Origin: Crambe crambe
Taxonomy: Eukaryota > Porifera > Demospongiae > Poecilosclerida > Crambeidae
NCBI GenBank assembly: GCA_963924555.1
Contig: OZ004583.1
Span: forward strand, 868,001 to 932,000
Direction of reading: 5' to 3'
DNA length: 64,000 bases
The notes under the pieces are model-generated. The model did no database searches. It was not told the DNA's origin and was given only the letters and a program-made list of their open reading frames with translations. Below, piece after piece: positions 31,086 through 43,418 of this stretch (position 1 is the stretch's first letter; each line of letters opens with the position of its first letter). The position numbers and the translations under genes are program-made.

Positions 31086-31990
31086 TCTGAATATTGTCCT
31101 CCCAAAATTTGTCCCAGTGGACAATTTTCACCAGTGAATAGCTAATGTCCATAATTCACTGTCCCCCCTCAGTGAATAATGAAATCCTCAAGGCTGAAGA
31201 ATTGTCACTGCATGGATGCGAGAGAGAGATTGGTAGTTTTCTCCAGTCTAACTAGACATCTCAGACTACATAACTAGGGCAGCATCGAACAACAAACTGG
31301 AGTCAAGTTTAATCGCACCATCATGGGCCGCCACTTCTATTTCAGCAGAATATCACGGCTGTGGAACTCAATGCCTCAAGTGAATCTTGAAAAGTCATTC
31401 AAAGCTCAACTTTTACAGTTTTCATGGCACATTTCATGAACAACTTTATTAATAATCAAGCCAGGCTATATATACATATCATATATGCTGTCCTTGATCA
31501 ATATGCCATTTGACTAATCCTTAACCTACTAATAGTCACTTTATTTTTATACTATAGTTCTCTAAGTTACAACCTTTGTACATACTTCACTTTATTTTAT
31601 TTCACTTTATTTTATTTCCAGCTTCACCAGCACGTGGTGTTAGTCTGGCAACATGTTTCACTATGCTTTAGTTCTGTAGCACCAAACTCTTTATCAATAA
31701 CATGTTGAGAAGTCAAAAAAAATCACCTTGGAAGAAGCATGGAAGAAACGTGGTAAAACTCTAGCTATATGTCACGTGCTAGATGAGAACTTAATGTCAT
31801 CTTGGTCCACAACTGGATAGTTCTACCACAAAATAGCTATCTAGCTAGGTGAGGATCCCTATTTTCTACTCAGTAAGCTGTGTCACATAACACTAGAAAA
31901 GTGTCTCAGTCTGCATGGTCAAAGTCACAGAGTCAATGAAGCAAGTCAGAAAATTCACACTCAATCGTGGTTATAATACTCCAACTGTAT
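31086..31990. other. Intergenic, no gene recognised
   Basis: Contains a patch (31,225-31,440) that resembles decayed coding sequence in fragments (RFNRTIMGRHFYFSRISRLW-like words), perhaps an old LINE 3' end. I could not trace an open frame. Confidence 0.35.
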
Positions 31991-34834
31991 GGTCTGCAAC
32001 GTGAAAAATTGATATCCTAGTTTTGCATAACTTGCACCTGTTTTAAGTAGAGGGGATTGAAGCTTAAACAGCCACACCTTCAAATCCTGGGTTTGTGATT
32101 GCTTAACAGAGAAATTCACTCGCGATGTACATTTTTGCGGTGTCAGCAAAATTGAGGTCAAGGGTCACATTTAGAATTCAAATTTTGGTGGTTCTAAGTG
32201 TTATGCTCACCTTTACTGCCAAGTTGCTTCAAATTGAGCTGCTATAACTCCTGAAACAGAGTCTTGGACCCCTTATTCGCAAGCAGATGAGTTATCTTGG
32301 AGAGAACAATCAGCTGTGCTAGATGGGGGTCCATAGAGGGCAATACCTCAATGTTCAGTTGTTTGGGGCTTGGTCCAAGATATGTAATGATGAAATCAGA
32401 ATGAGCCCAAGGGGTCCTTTGCCATCTGGGCAGTGTACTTCCAGTTGTAGAAATGAGTGCACCAACATATCAACACTTGTTTAAACTACTCCAGTTGGCT
32501 GAGCAGACCACATGGTGTTCTGTCCATGGCATAACAGTTCACCACTAAGTTTTCAGAAGTCTATCCCCATATCAAAATTGGGAGACCAGGCCGGTGTTTG
32601 GGAACTGTACACAGGATCGAAGCTCCAATAAGAAGTGGGAAACTGAAGGGGTCTGCTCAAATGTACCTGAAAAGGCAGTGGCTACCAAGGACTAGAAATG
32701 TGACTTCTCAGTGTAGAGGTAGGTCTGAGGTATTGCCGTCACTAGTCTATTTTCAATTATTTTGAAAGGTCTAGCAGCTAGACTATGCCCTCACATAATA
32801 GACTATAGCAATAGGCCCCAGATTAGTCATGCAATGCAAATGAGAATGTGGTTAATATTGCTATGCTAGTTTTGCCCATCTGTTCCTAGATCCTGTGGTT
32901 GTACCCTCTGAGATGCTTGTGTCAAAGTATGTGCATATTCATTATTGTGGATAGCAAACATGAATCTAGTAGCAGTGAAGTTGAGCACGTCGTGTTTTGT
33001 TTGTCCCTTGCTTATCACTCCATGCCATTTCCTAGTGAACTTGGTTATTATGGCCTGACAATCAAGAAACTGATCGACAAACAGTTACAAGAAAGGGGGA
33101 GGTACCTATACAACACATACAAATTTGTAGAAAAGGTGGTATCCTCAGATGTGCCCAATCCCCTAATGCCAGAAGAATTTGCAGGTGGAAATGCAAGGTC
33201 TAGTTTGAGTTTTGGATGACAAGATGAAGGAACAAGAGGAAATAGAGAAGTTGAAAAACTATAGTAGATTTACCAGAGAGTGAAATGAAAGGAAGTAGAC
33301 TTATCTTTGACTGTTTGTTTTGAGCAAGGTAAATTTATCTTTTGGTGATCAAAAGTCTTTTTTAAAAATAATTCTATTTTCCATCAATGTTGATGATCTG
33401 TTTCACCATTATTATGCAAGTGCACATATGCCTGATTACAACACCATGGAACCACTTCTCCTCCATGGACATCATGAACACACTATAATTATGTGGGCCT
33501 GACTCTTACTCAGCCTCCTGGAGCAGAGCTGGATCAAGGGGAGGGGTTTGAGGGGGTTGCAAACTCCCTTTTTGTTCCCAAGCTATTATACAATTTGACC
33601 ATGCCTACTTGCTTAGCCATGTCTATTTTTCTTTGACAATTTGTGTTTCTCCTCTAAAGTAGTGTAATTAGAAGAGAGAACATGTTACATGTGTGGGCTA
33701 ACTAAACTAGGAACTAATGCGGTTACTATAAAAATTATCATCTAAGGCTACGGTCAAAGAAAGAAACAATCTATGTATACATGATACATCCATTTTGGCT
33801 TTCACTTTCAAGGTCACACATTGGATAACTTGGTACATACTAACTGTGATTTCCTTTTACGATTGCATCTGTGACCATGCACGTGTCATTCAAAGATATC
33901 TTTTGGAGTATGTGATTTCCTTAAACAATCACACCTGTAATCTTGTATGTGTCACTTCAAAGATATCTTTTGGAGCACTTTGGCTTACTTTTCAAGGTCA
34001 CACATTAGATAACTCGGTGCATACTAACTGATTTGAGGTGTGACCTTGCATGTGTCACTTAGCTACAACACAAATTTTGGGATGCTTCATCTCTCATGAT
34101 GCACACAAACCGGATTCGATTTTGTGCAACTAATAATTTAAGCAATGCTCAATAGTGGTAGCCTATACCAGTGAAGCCAACATGGGTCCTCCAAAACTAA
34201 TATGCTCCTTCTTGCACCTTTCCTCATGGTCCAGTGTTTGTGCTCCTAATCCTGTCAACCCCACCTATCTAAAAACCCTGGATCCAGCCCTGTAGAGTAG
34301 TTTTGATATGTTGGTGCACTCATTTCTACAACTGGAATCAATTATATGCCATTAAGGGGGAGATACTAACCACACACTTACTATACCAACTGGAAGTACA
34401 CTGCCCAGATGGCAAAGGACCCCTTCTGATTTCATCATTACATATCTTGGACCAAGCCCCAAACAACTGAACATTGAGGGATTGCCCTCTCATGGACCCC
34501 CATCTAGCACAGCTGATTGTTCTCTCCAAGATAACTCATCTGCTTGCAAATAAGGGATCCAAGGCTCTGTTTCAGGAGTTATAGCAGCTCAATTTGAAGC
34601 AACTTGGCAGTCAAGGTGAGCACAACACTTAGAACCACCAAAATTTGAATCCAAATTTGACCCTTGACCTCATTTTTGCTGACACCGCAAAAATGTACAT
34701 CGCGAGTGAATTTCTCTGTTGAGCAATCACAAACCCAGGATTTGAAGGTGTGGCTGTTTAAGCTTCAACCCCCTCTACTTAAAACAGGTGCAAGTTATGC
34801 AAAACTAGGATATCGATTTTTCATGTTACAGACC
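31991..34834. mobile_element. Foldback element, 2.84 kb, inverted repeats of about 480 bp
   Basis: 31,991-32,470 and 34,305-34,834 are inverted copies (ends GGTCTGCAAC / TGTTACAGACC). The right repeat carries roughly 55 bp of extra sequence near 34,337-34,392. Inside, a 106-codon frame (32,899-33,219) has no family I recognise, and 33,800-34,060 has a local direct duplication around AAGATATCTTTTGGAG. No transposase was seen, so it would be non-autonomous. Confidence 0.65.
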
Positions 34835-35115
34835 CTACCAACTGACTAAATAGCTATGAGGAATCTATGTATCTTTGCCTCTTGTATGCAATGCATGCCA
34901 GCTAGCCCAAGTCAATGGCGCCTACCTCACACGGTTAGCCCCCTGAAACTCATGGCAGCTAGCTATGCATGCCTAGATGAACAGGGCAGGCACGCATGAA
35001 CCTAGTGTCTCTAGGCAAGTATTATTTGGATAAAAAATTAGGCTAGGACCCATTTCTAAGGACCTAAATGACGTCATCTTTAATTGATTTAACCCCATAC
35101 ATTCGGATTAAACGA

Positions 35116-36060
35116 GCTACTTGCAGTGCTACTTGCAGCTACTCAATAAGCTACTGGACTAAAATCTAGCTAAGTGGCATGGATCCAGGCAAGTGTAATA
35201 TATCTAATACATTGAGGAAGGAGTATGAAGTAACCTCAGAGCATCTCACTTACTTCCATCAATGTAAAAGAGTAATATAATATTCAAGAAGAAGAATGGT
35301 CAAAAAAAATTAAGGATCCATGGCCATTACTGTCCTAAACGATAAGGTGCATTCTGTTCCAATGGTCACCAGTATCCTCTATGCTAGTACAAACTATATA
35401 TAATTTATATCACTATTCCTAGTTGAGGAACATTGTTTTCTAGAAGAGGAGTTGATTAAGGACCCATAGCCGTTACTCTCCAAATAGATAAGGTGCGTTC
35501 TGTTCCAATGGTCACCAGTATCCTCTATGCTAGTACTAACTATATCTGCACTTGATGATGTATATCTCTATTCCTAGTTGAGGAACATTGTTTACTAGAA
35601 GAGGGGCTGATTAAGGACCCATGGCTGTTACTCTTTGAAAAGATAAGGTGCATTCTGTTCCAATGGTCACCAGTATTCTCTATGCTAGTTAAAACTATAT
35701 CTGCATTTGACGATTTATATCTCTATTCCTAGTTGAGGAACATTGTTTTCTAGAAGAGGGGTTGATTAAGGATCCATGGGCCGTTACTCTCCAAAAAGAT
35801 AAGGTGTGTTCTGTTCAAATGGTCACCATTATCCTCTATGCTAGTACAAACTATATCTGCACTTGATGATCTATATCTCTATTCCTAGTTGAGGAACATT
35901 GTTTACTAGAAGAGGGGTTGATTAAGGACCCATGGTTGTTACTCTCCAAAAAGATAAGGTGCGTTCTGTTCCAATCGTCACCAGTATTCTCTATGCTAGT
36001 TAAAACCATATCTGCACTTGACGATTTATATTTCTATTCCTAGTTGAGGAACATTGTTTT
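35116..36060 (+). repeat. Left inner arm of the palindrome (mirrors about 42,450-43,289)
   Basis: From GCTACTTGCAGTGCTACTTG onward this is the reverse complement of the right segment ending at 43,289. It continues through about the first five units of the tandem array, with the unit-specific variants (GTCCTAAACGATAAGG, AAATAGATAAGG, TTTGAAAAGATAAGG, GATCCATGGGCCG, ATGGTTGTTAC) in the same order on both sides. Confidence 0.82.
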
Positions 36061-39000
36061 CTAGAAGAGGAGTTGATTAAGGACCCATGGCCGTTACTCT
36101 CTAAAAAGATAAGGTACGTTCTGTTCCAATGGTCAAACTATATCTGCATTTTAATGATTTATGATCTATATCTCTATTCCTAGTTGAGGAACATTGTTTT
36201 CTATAAGAGGGGTTGATTAAGGACCCATGGCCGTTACTCTCCAAAAAGATAAGGTGTATTTTGTTCAAATGGTCACCAGTACCCTCTTTGCTAGTACAAA
36301 CTATATCTGCACTTGGTGATCTATATCTCTATTCCTAGTTGAGGAACATTGTTTTCTAGAAGAGGAGTTGATTAAGGACCCATGGCCGTTACTCTCCAAA
36401 AGGATAAGGTGTGTTCTGTTCAAATGGTCAGCAGTATCCTCCATACCATATCTGCACTTGATGATCTATATCTCTATTCCTAGTTGAGGAACATTGTTTT
36501 CTAGAAGAGGAGTTGATTAAGGACCCATGGCCGTTACTCTCCAAAAGGATAAGGTGTGTTCTGTTCAAATGGTCACCAGTATCCTCCATACCATATCTGC
36601 ACTTGATGATCTATATCTCTATTCCTAGTTGAGGAACATTGTTTTCTAGAAGAGGAGTTGATTAAGGACCCATGGCCGTTACTCTCCAAAAGGATAAGGT
36701 GTGTTCTGTTCAAATGGTCACCAGTATCCTCCATACCATATCTGCACTTGATCTATATCTCTATTCCTAGTTGAGGAACATTGTTTTCTAGAAGGAGTTG
36801 ATTAAGGACCCATGGCCGTTACTCTCCAAAAAGATAAGGTATATTCTGTTTAAATGGTCACCAGTATCCTCTATGCTATATCTGCACTTGATGATCTATA
36901 TTTCTATTCCTAGTTGAGGAACATTGTTTTCTAGAAGAGGAGTTGATTAAGGACCCATGGCCGTTACTCTCCAAAAGGATAAGGTGTGTTCTGTTCAAAT
37001 GGTCACCAGTATCCTCCATACCATATCTGCACTTGATGATCTATATCTCTATTCCTAGTTGAGGAACATTGTTTTCTAGAAGAGGAGTTGATTAAGGACC
37101 CATGGCCGTTACTCTCCAAAAGGATAAGGTGTGTTCTGTTCAAATGGTCAGCAGTATCCTCCATACCATATCTGCACTTGATGATCTATATCTCTATTCC
37201 TAGTTGAGGAACATTGTTTTCTAGAAGAGGAGTTGATTAAGGACCCATGGCCGTTACTCTCCAAAAGGATAAGGTGTGTTCTGTTCAAATGGTCACCAGT
37301 ATCCTCCATACCATATCTGCACTTGATGATCTATATCTCTATTCCTAGTTGAGGAACATTGTTTTCTAGAAGGAGTTGATTAAGGACCCATGGCCGTTAC
37401 TCTCCAAAAAGATAAGGTATATTCTGTTTAAATGGTCACCAGTATCCTCTATGCTATATCTGCACTTGATGATCTATATTTCTATTCCTAGTTGAGGAAC
37501 ATTGTTTTCTAGAAGAGGAGTTGATTAAGGACCCATGGCCGTTACTCTCCAAAAGGATAAGGTGTGTTCTGTTCAAATGGTCACCAGTATCCTCCATACC
37601 ATATCTGCACTTGATGATCTATATCTCTATTCCTAGTTGAGGAACATTGTTTTCTAGAAGAGGAGTTGATTAAGGACCCATGGCCGTTACTCTCCAAAAG
37701 GATAAGGTGTGTTCTGTTCAAATGGCCACCAGTATCCTCCATACCATATCTGCACTTGATGATCTATATCTCTATTCCTAGTTGAGGAACATTGTTTTCT
37801 AGAAGGAGTTGATTAAGGACCCATGGCCGTTACTCTCCAAAAAGATAAGGTATATTCTGTTTAAATGGTCACCAGTATCCTCTATGCTACATCTGCACTT
37901 GATGATCTATATTTCTATTCCTAGTTGAGGAACATTGTTTTCTAGAAGAGGAGTTGATTAAGGACCCATGGCCGTTACTCTCCAAAAGGATAAGGTGTGT
38001 TCTGTTCAAATGGTCACCAGTATCCTCCATACCATATCTGCACTTGATGATCTATATCTCTATTCCTAGTTGAGGAACATTGTTTTCTAGAAGAGGAGTT
38101 GATTAAGGACCCATGGCCGTTACTCTCCAAAAGGATAAGGTGTGTTCTGTTCAAATGGTCAGCAGTATCCTCCATACCATATCTGCACTTGATGATCTAT
38201 ATCTCTATTCCTAGTTGAGGAACATTGTTTTCTAGAAGAGGAGTTGATTAAGGACCCATGGCCGTTACTCTCCAAAAGGATAAGGTGTGTTCTGTTCAAA
38301 TGGTCACCAGTATCCTCCATACCATATCTGCACTTGATGATCTATATCTCTATTCCTAGTTGAGGAACATTGTTTTCTAGAAGGAGTTGATTAAGGACCC
38401 ATGGCCGTTACTCTCCAAAAAGATAAGGTGCGTTCTGTTCAAATGGGCACCAGTACCCTCTATGCTAGTACGAATTATATCTGCACTTGATGATCTATAT
38501 CTCTCTTCCTAGTTAAGGAACATCGTTTCTAGAAGAGGGACCCATGGCCGTTACTCTCCAAAAGATAAGGTGCATTCTGTTCAAACGATCACCATTATCC
38601 TTTAAGCTAGTACAAACTATATCTGCACTTGATGATCTATTTCTCTATTCCTAGTTGAGGAACATTGTTTTCTAGAAGAGGAGTTGATTAAGGACCCATA
38701 GCCGTTACTCTCCAAAAAGATAAGGTGCGTTCTGTTCTAATGGTCACCAGTATCCTCTATGCTAGTACAAACTATATCTGCACTTGATGATCTATTTCTC
38801 TATTCCTAGTTGAGGAACATTGTTTTCTAGAAGAGGAGTTGATTAAGGACCCATAGCCATTACTCTCCAAAAAAATAAGGTGTGTTCTGTTCCAATGGTC
38901 ACTATTATCCTCTATGCTAGTACAAACTATATCTGCACTTGACAATTTATATCTCTATTCCTAGTTGAGGAACATTGTTTTCTATAAGAGGGGTTGATTA

Positions 39001-39255
39001 AGGACCCATGGCCATTACTCTCCAAATAGATCAGGTGTGTTTTGTTCGAATGGTCACCAGTACCCTCTTTGCTAGTACAAACTATATCTGCACTTGGTGA
39101 TCTATATCTCTATTCCTAGTTGAGGAACATTGTTTTCTAGAAGAGGGGTTGATTAAGGACCCATGACCGTTATGTTCAGGTATGCTTGGTCACCAGTATC
39201 CTCTATGTTAGTACAAATCATCTGCACTTCATGATCTATCTTTCTATTTATCTAG
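35320..39255 (+). repeat. Large tandem array, 144-165-bp units, left side
   Basis: About 25 units, each with CTATTCCTAGTTGAGGAACA, TTGATTAAGGACCCATGGCC, GTTACTCTCCAAAA and TCTGCACTTGATGATC. Units at 36,350-38,400 are shorter (about 144-149 bp) and nearly identical. They form a higher-order pattern: a marked variant (GTATATTCTGTTTAAATGG) recurs at about 36,838, 37,416 and 37,848, spaced 4 and 3 units apart. Flanking units are longer and more diverged. Confidence 0.88.
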
Positions 39256-39469
39256 TTGAGGAACTCATGGCTGTTTTACTACTGAGCAGTGAGATGAGTG
39301 AATTCTTTGCCGCCTGATTGAAAAACTTCTGCCACTTCTGTGAAACTGGATGCTGTTCATTTTTTTCTATGATTACTTGCTAGCAAGCAAATTCTATATC
39401 ATGACTTCTTATTAATTCATCATGAAATTTAAGGAGTGATGTACATCAAGTAATGGGGTGGAAACATGT

Positions 39470-40895
39470 ATGGTATTCTGGTGCCCTGAACTCTGGTTGG
39501 TAGCATCCAACGTCCCTGAACTCTGGTTGGTAGCATCCAACGTCCCTGAACTCTGGTTGGTAGCATCCAACGTTCAGCATGAAATGTGCAAGTAATGGGG
39601 TGGAAACGTGTATGGTAGTCTGGTGCCCTTAACTCTGGTTGGTAGCATCATGAAATGTAGCATTCAGCAGGTAATGGGGTGGAAACATGTATGGTAGTCT
39701 GGTGCCCTGAACTCTGGTTGGTAGCATCATGAAATGTAGCATTCAGCAGGTAATGGGGTGGAAACGTGTGGTGCCCTGAACTCTGGTTGGTAGCATCCAA
39801 CGTTCAGCATGAAATGTAGCATTCAGCAAGTAATGGGGTGGAAACGTGTATGGTAGTCTGGTGCCCTGGTAGCATCCAACGTTCAGCATGAAATGTAGCA
39901 TTCAGCAGGTGATGGGGTGGAAACGTGTATGGTAGTCTGGTGCCCTGGTAGCATCCAACGTTCAGCATGAAATGTAGCATTCAGCAGGTGATGGGGTGGA
40001 AACGTGTATGGTAGTCTGGTGCCCTGGTAGCATCCAACGTTCAGCATGAAATGTAGCATTCAGCAGGTGATGGGGTGGAAACGTGTATGGTAGTCTGGTG
40101 CCCTGGTAGCATCCAACGTTCAGCATGAAATGTAGCATTCAGCAGGTGATGGGGTGGAAACGTGTATGGTAGTCTGGTGCCCTGGTAGCATCCAACGTTC
40201 AGCATGAAATGTAGCATTCAGCAGGTGATGGGGTGGAAACGTGTATGGTAGTCTGGTGCCCTGAACTCTGGTTGGTAGATTCCAACGTTCAGCATGAAAT
40301 GTAGCATTCAGCAGGTGATGGGGTGGAAACGTGTATGGTAGTCTGGTGCCCTGGTAGCATCCAACGTTCAGCATGAAATGTAGCATTCAGCAGGTGATGG
40401 GGTGGAAACGTGTATGGTAGTCTGGTGCCCTGAACTCTGGTTGGTAGATTCCAACGTTCAGCATGAAATGTAGCATTCAGCAGGTGATGGGGTGGAAACG
40501 TGTATGGTAGTCTGGTGCCCTGGTAGCATCCAACGTTCAGCATGAAATGTAGCATTCAGCAGGTGATGGGGTGGAAACGTGTATGGTAGTCTGGTGCCCT
40601 GAACTCTGGTTGGTAGCATCCAACGTTCAGCATGAAATGTAGCATTCAGCAGGTGATGGGGTGGAAACGTGTATGGTAGTCTGGTGCCCTGGTAGCATTC
40701 AACGTTCAGCATGAAATGTAGCATTCAGCAGGTGATGGGGTGGAAACGTGTATGGTAGGTAGTCTGGTGCCCTGAACTCTGGTTGGTAGCATCCAACGTT
40801 CAGCATGAAATGTAGCATTCAGCAGGTAATGGGGTGGAAACGTGTATGGTAGTCTGGTGCCCTGAACTCTGGTTGGTAGCATCCAATGTAGTCAG
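39470..40895 (+). repeat. Tandem array of 79- and 90-bp units, partly as a 169-bp dimer
   Basis: Units read GATGGGGTGGAAACGTGTAT, GGTAGTCTGGTGCCCTG, optionally AACTCTGGTTG, then GTAGCATCCAACGTTCAGCA and TGAAATGTAGCATTCAGCAG. With and without the 11-bp insert the units are 90 and 79 bp. From about 40,120 to 40,720 they alternate, giving a 169-bp period. Long minus-strand open frames here are by-products of the repeat. Confidence 0.88.
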
Positions 40896-41190
40896 CATTC
40901 AAGTGCATGGGTACACCATGTATTCATCAAAGGTATGTAATTAAGAGTACATTTCTGCTGTTAATTAACATAATCATTTTGTGTGTGTGTGTTTTTTTTG
41001 TTTTTTGTTTTTTTGGAGTCAGATTTCTCAGTAGCTGGTGGTAGAGAAGTTCTCTTCAGGGATAATTTCTGAATCAGCAAGTCTTGATCATTGTAGCATT
41101 TTATATGATTGTACCTCCTCCTATTATTGCACATACAGGGAAGCTCAACTCCATCTGAGTGTCCTGGGCACGAGAAAGAGATATAGATCA
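40896..41190. other. Short spacer between arrays near the palindrome centre
   Basis: Unique sequence with a (GT)n/T-rich tract at 40,980-41,015. Nothing else was seen. Confidence 0.5.
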
Positions 41191-43105
41191 TCAAGTGCAG
41201 ATATGGTTTGTACTAGCATAGAGGATACTGGTGACCATTGGAACAGAACACACCTTATCTTTTTGGAGAGTAATGGCCATGGGTCCTTAATCAACTCCTT
41301 TTCTAGAAAACAATGTTCCTCAACTAGGAATAGAGATATAGATCATCAAGTGCAGATATAGTTTGTACTAGCATAGAGGATACTGGTGACCATTTGAACA
41401 GAACACACCTTATCTTTTTGGAGAGTAACGGCCATGGGTCCTTAATCTTTTAGAAATAATGTTCCTCAACTAGAAATAGAGATATAGATCATCAAGTGCA
41501 GATATAGTTTGTACTAGCGTAGAGGATACTGGTGACCATTTGAACAGAACACACCTTATCTTTTTGGAGAGTAACAGCCATGGGTCCTTAATCAACCCAT
41601 CTTCTAGAAAACAATATTCCTCAACTAGGAATAGAGATATAGATCATCAAGTGCAGATATGGTTTTAACTAGCATAGAAAACACTGGTGACAATTGGAAC
41701 ATAACACACCTTATCTTTTTGGAGAGTAACAGCCATGGGTTCTTAATCAACCCATCTTCTAGAAAACAATGTTCCTCAACTAGGAATAGAGATATAGATC
41801 ATCAAGTGCAGATATGGTTTTAACTAGCATAGAAAACACTGGTGACAATTGGAACATAACACACCTTATCTTTTTGGAGAGTAACGGCCATGGGTCCTTA
41901 ATCAACCCCTCTTCTAGAAAATAATGTTCCTCAACTAGGAATAGAGATATAGATCATCAAGTGCAGATATGATTTGTACTAGCATAGAGGATACTGGTGA
42001 CCATTGGAACAGAACACACCTTATCTTTTTGGAGAGTAACAACCATGGGTCCTTAATCAACCCTTCTTCTAGAAAACAATGTTCCTCAACTAGGAATAGA
42101 GATATAGATCATCAAGTGCAGATATAGTTTGTACTAGCATAGAGGATAATGGTGACCATTGGAACAGAATGCACCTTATCTTTTGGGGGAGTAACGGCCA
42201 TGGGTCCTTACTCGACTCCTCTTCTAGAAAACAATGTTCATATAGTTTGTACTAGCATAGAGGATAATGGTGACCATTGAAACAGAATGCACCTTATCTT
42301 TCGGAGAGTAACGGCCATGGGTCCTTAATCAACTCCTCTTCTAGAAAACAGTGTTCCTCAACTAGGAATAGAGATATAGATCATCAAGTGTAGATATAGT
42401 TTGTACTAGCATAGAGGATACTGGTGACCATTGGAACAGAACACACCTTATCTTTTTGGAGAGTAACAACCATGGGTCCTTAATCAACTCGTCTTCTAGA
42501 AAACAATGTTCCTCAACTAGGAATAGAGATATAGATCATCAAGTGCAGATATAGTTTGTACTAGCATAGAGGATACTGGTGACCATTGGAACAGAACACA
42601 CCTTATCTTTTTGGAGAGTAACGGCCCATGGATCCTTAATCAACCCCTCTTCTAGAAAACAATGTTCCTCAACTAGGAATAGAGATATAAATCGTCAAAT
42701 GCAGATATAGTTTTAACTAGCATAGAGAATACTGGTGACCATTGGAACAGAATGCACCTTATCTTTTCAAAGAGTAACAGCCATGGGTCCTTAATCAGCC
42801 CCTCTTCTAGAAAACAATGTTCCTCAACTAGGAATAGAGATATACATCATCAAGTGCAGATATAGTTAGTACTAGCATAGAGGATACTGGTGACCATTGG
42901 AACAGAACGCACCTTATCTATTTGGAGAGTAACGGCTATGGGTCCTTAATCAACTCCTCTTCTAGAAAACAATGTTCCTCAACTAGGAATAGTGATATAA
43001 ATTATATATAGTTTGTACTAGCATAGAGGATACTGGTGACCATTGGAACAGAATGCACCTTATCGTTTAGGACAGTAATGGCCATGGATCCTTAATTTTT
43101 TTTGA
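41190..43105 (-). repeat. Tandem array, about 163-bp units, right side (inverted copy of the left array family)
   Basis: About 12 units of the same family as 35,320-39,255 on the opposite strand (ACTAGCATAGAGGATACTGG, TGACCATTGGAACAGAA, CCATGGGTCCTTAATCAAC, GTTCCTCAACTAGGAATAG). The units nearest the outer edge match the left array unit for unit. The shorter homogenised units of the left array are absent here. Confidence 0.88.
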
Positions 43106-43303
43106 CCATTCTTCTTCTTGAATATTATATTACTCTTTTACATTGATGGAAGTAAGTGAGATGCTCTGAGGTTACTTCATACTCCTTCCTCAATGTATTA
43201 GATATATTACACTTGCCTGGATCCATGCCACTTAGCTAGATTTTAGTCCAGTAGCTTATTGAGTAGCTGCAAGTAGCACTGCAAGTAGCAATAAAGGTCA
43301 TAG
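43106..43303. other. Right inner arm end and deletion junction
   Basis: To 43,289 this mirrors the left from 35,116. Bases 43,290-43,303 (AATAAAGGTCATAG) match neither flank, and at 43,304 homology to the left arm resumes at 28,922. The 14-bp filler is what end-joining could leave. Confidence 0.75.
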
Positions 43304-43418
43304 GTGTACCTAGGTGTAGAGAAGTGCCAAACTGTTGAGTGTTAAGGGCCAAGTGTTAATCGATTCCCCGGGCATTTCCCTCCTTAATAGCTTTCTGTCT
43401 CATTAATAATAATAATAG

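Larger units (their letters stand above)
28923..35115. other. Segment present only in the left half of the palindrome (about 6.2 kb)
   Basis: Left-arm homology stops at 28,922 and resumes at 35,116, whereas on the right the two matching pieces (43,304 and 43,289) are separated by only 14 bp. The extra 6,193 bp contain exon 1 of C, a 565-bp hairpin element, a minisatellite and a 2.8-kb foldback element. Because exon 1 of C belongs with its exon 2, a deletion on the right is the simpler reading. Confidence 0.8.

Noticed and set aside
40120..40724. Three overlapping 88-codon open frames on the minus strand
   Set aside because: They are the same reading of a 169-bp tandem repeat, shifted by one period each, without start context or family likeness.
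39470..40895. CRISPR-like regular repeats
   Set aside because: Units are tandem and nearly identical over their whole length, with no unique spacers, and the genome is eukaryotic.
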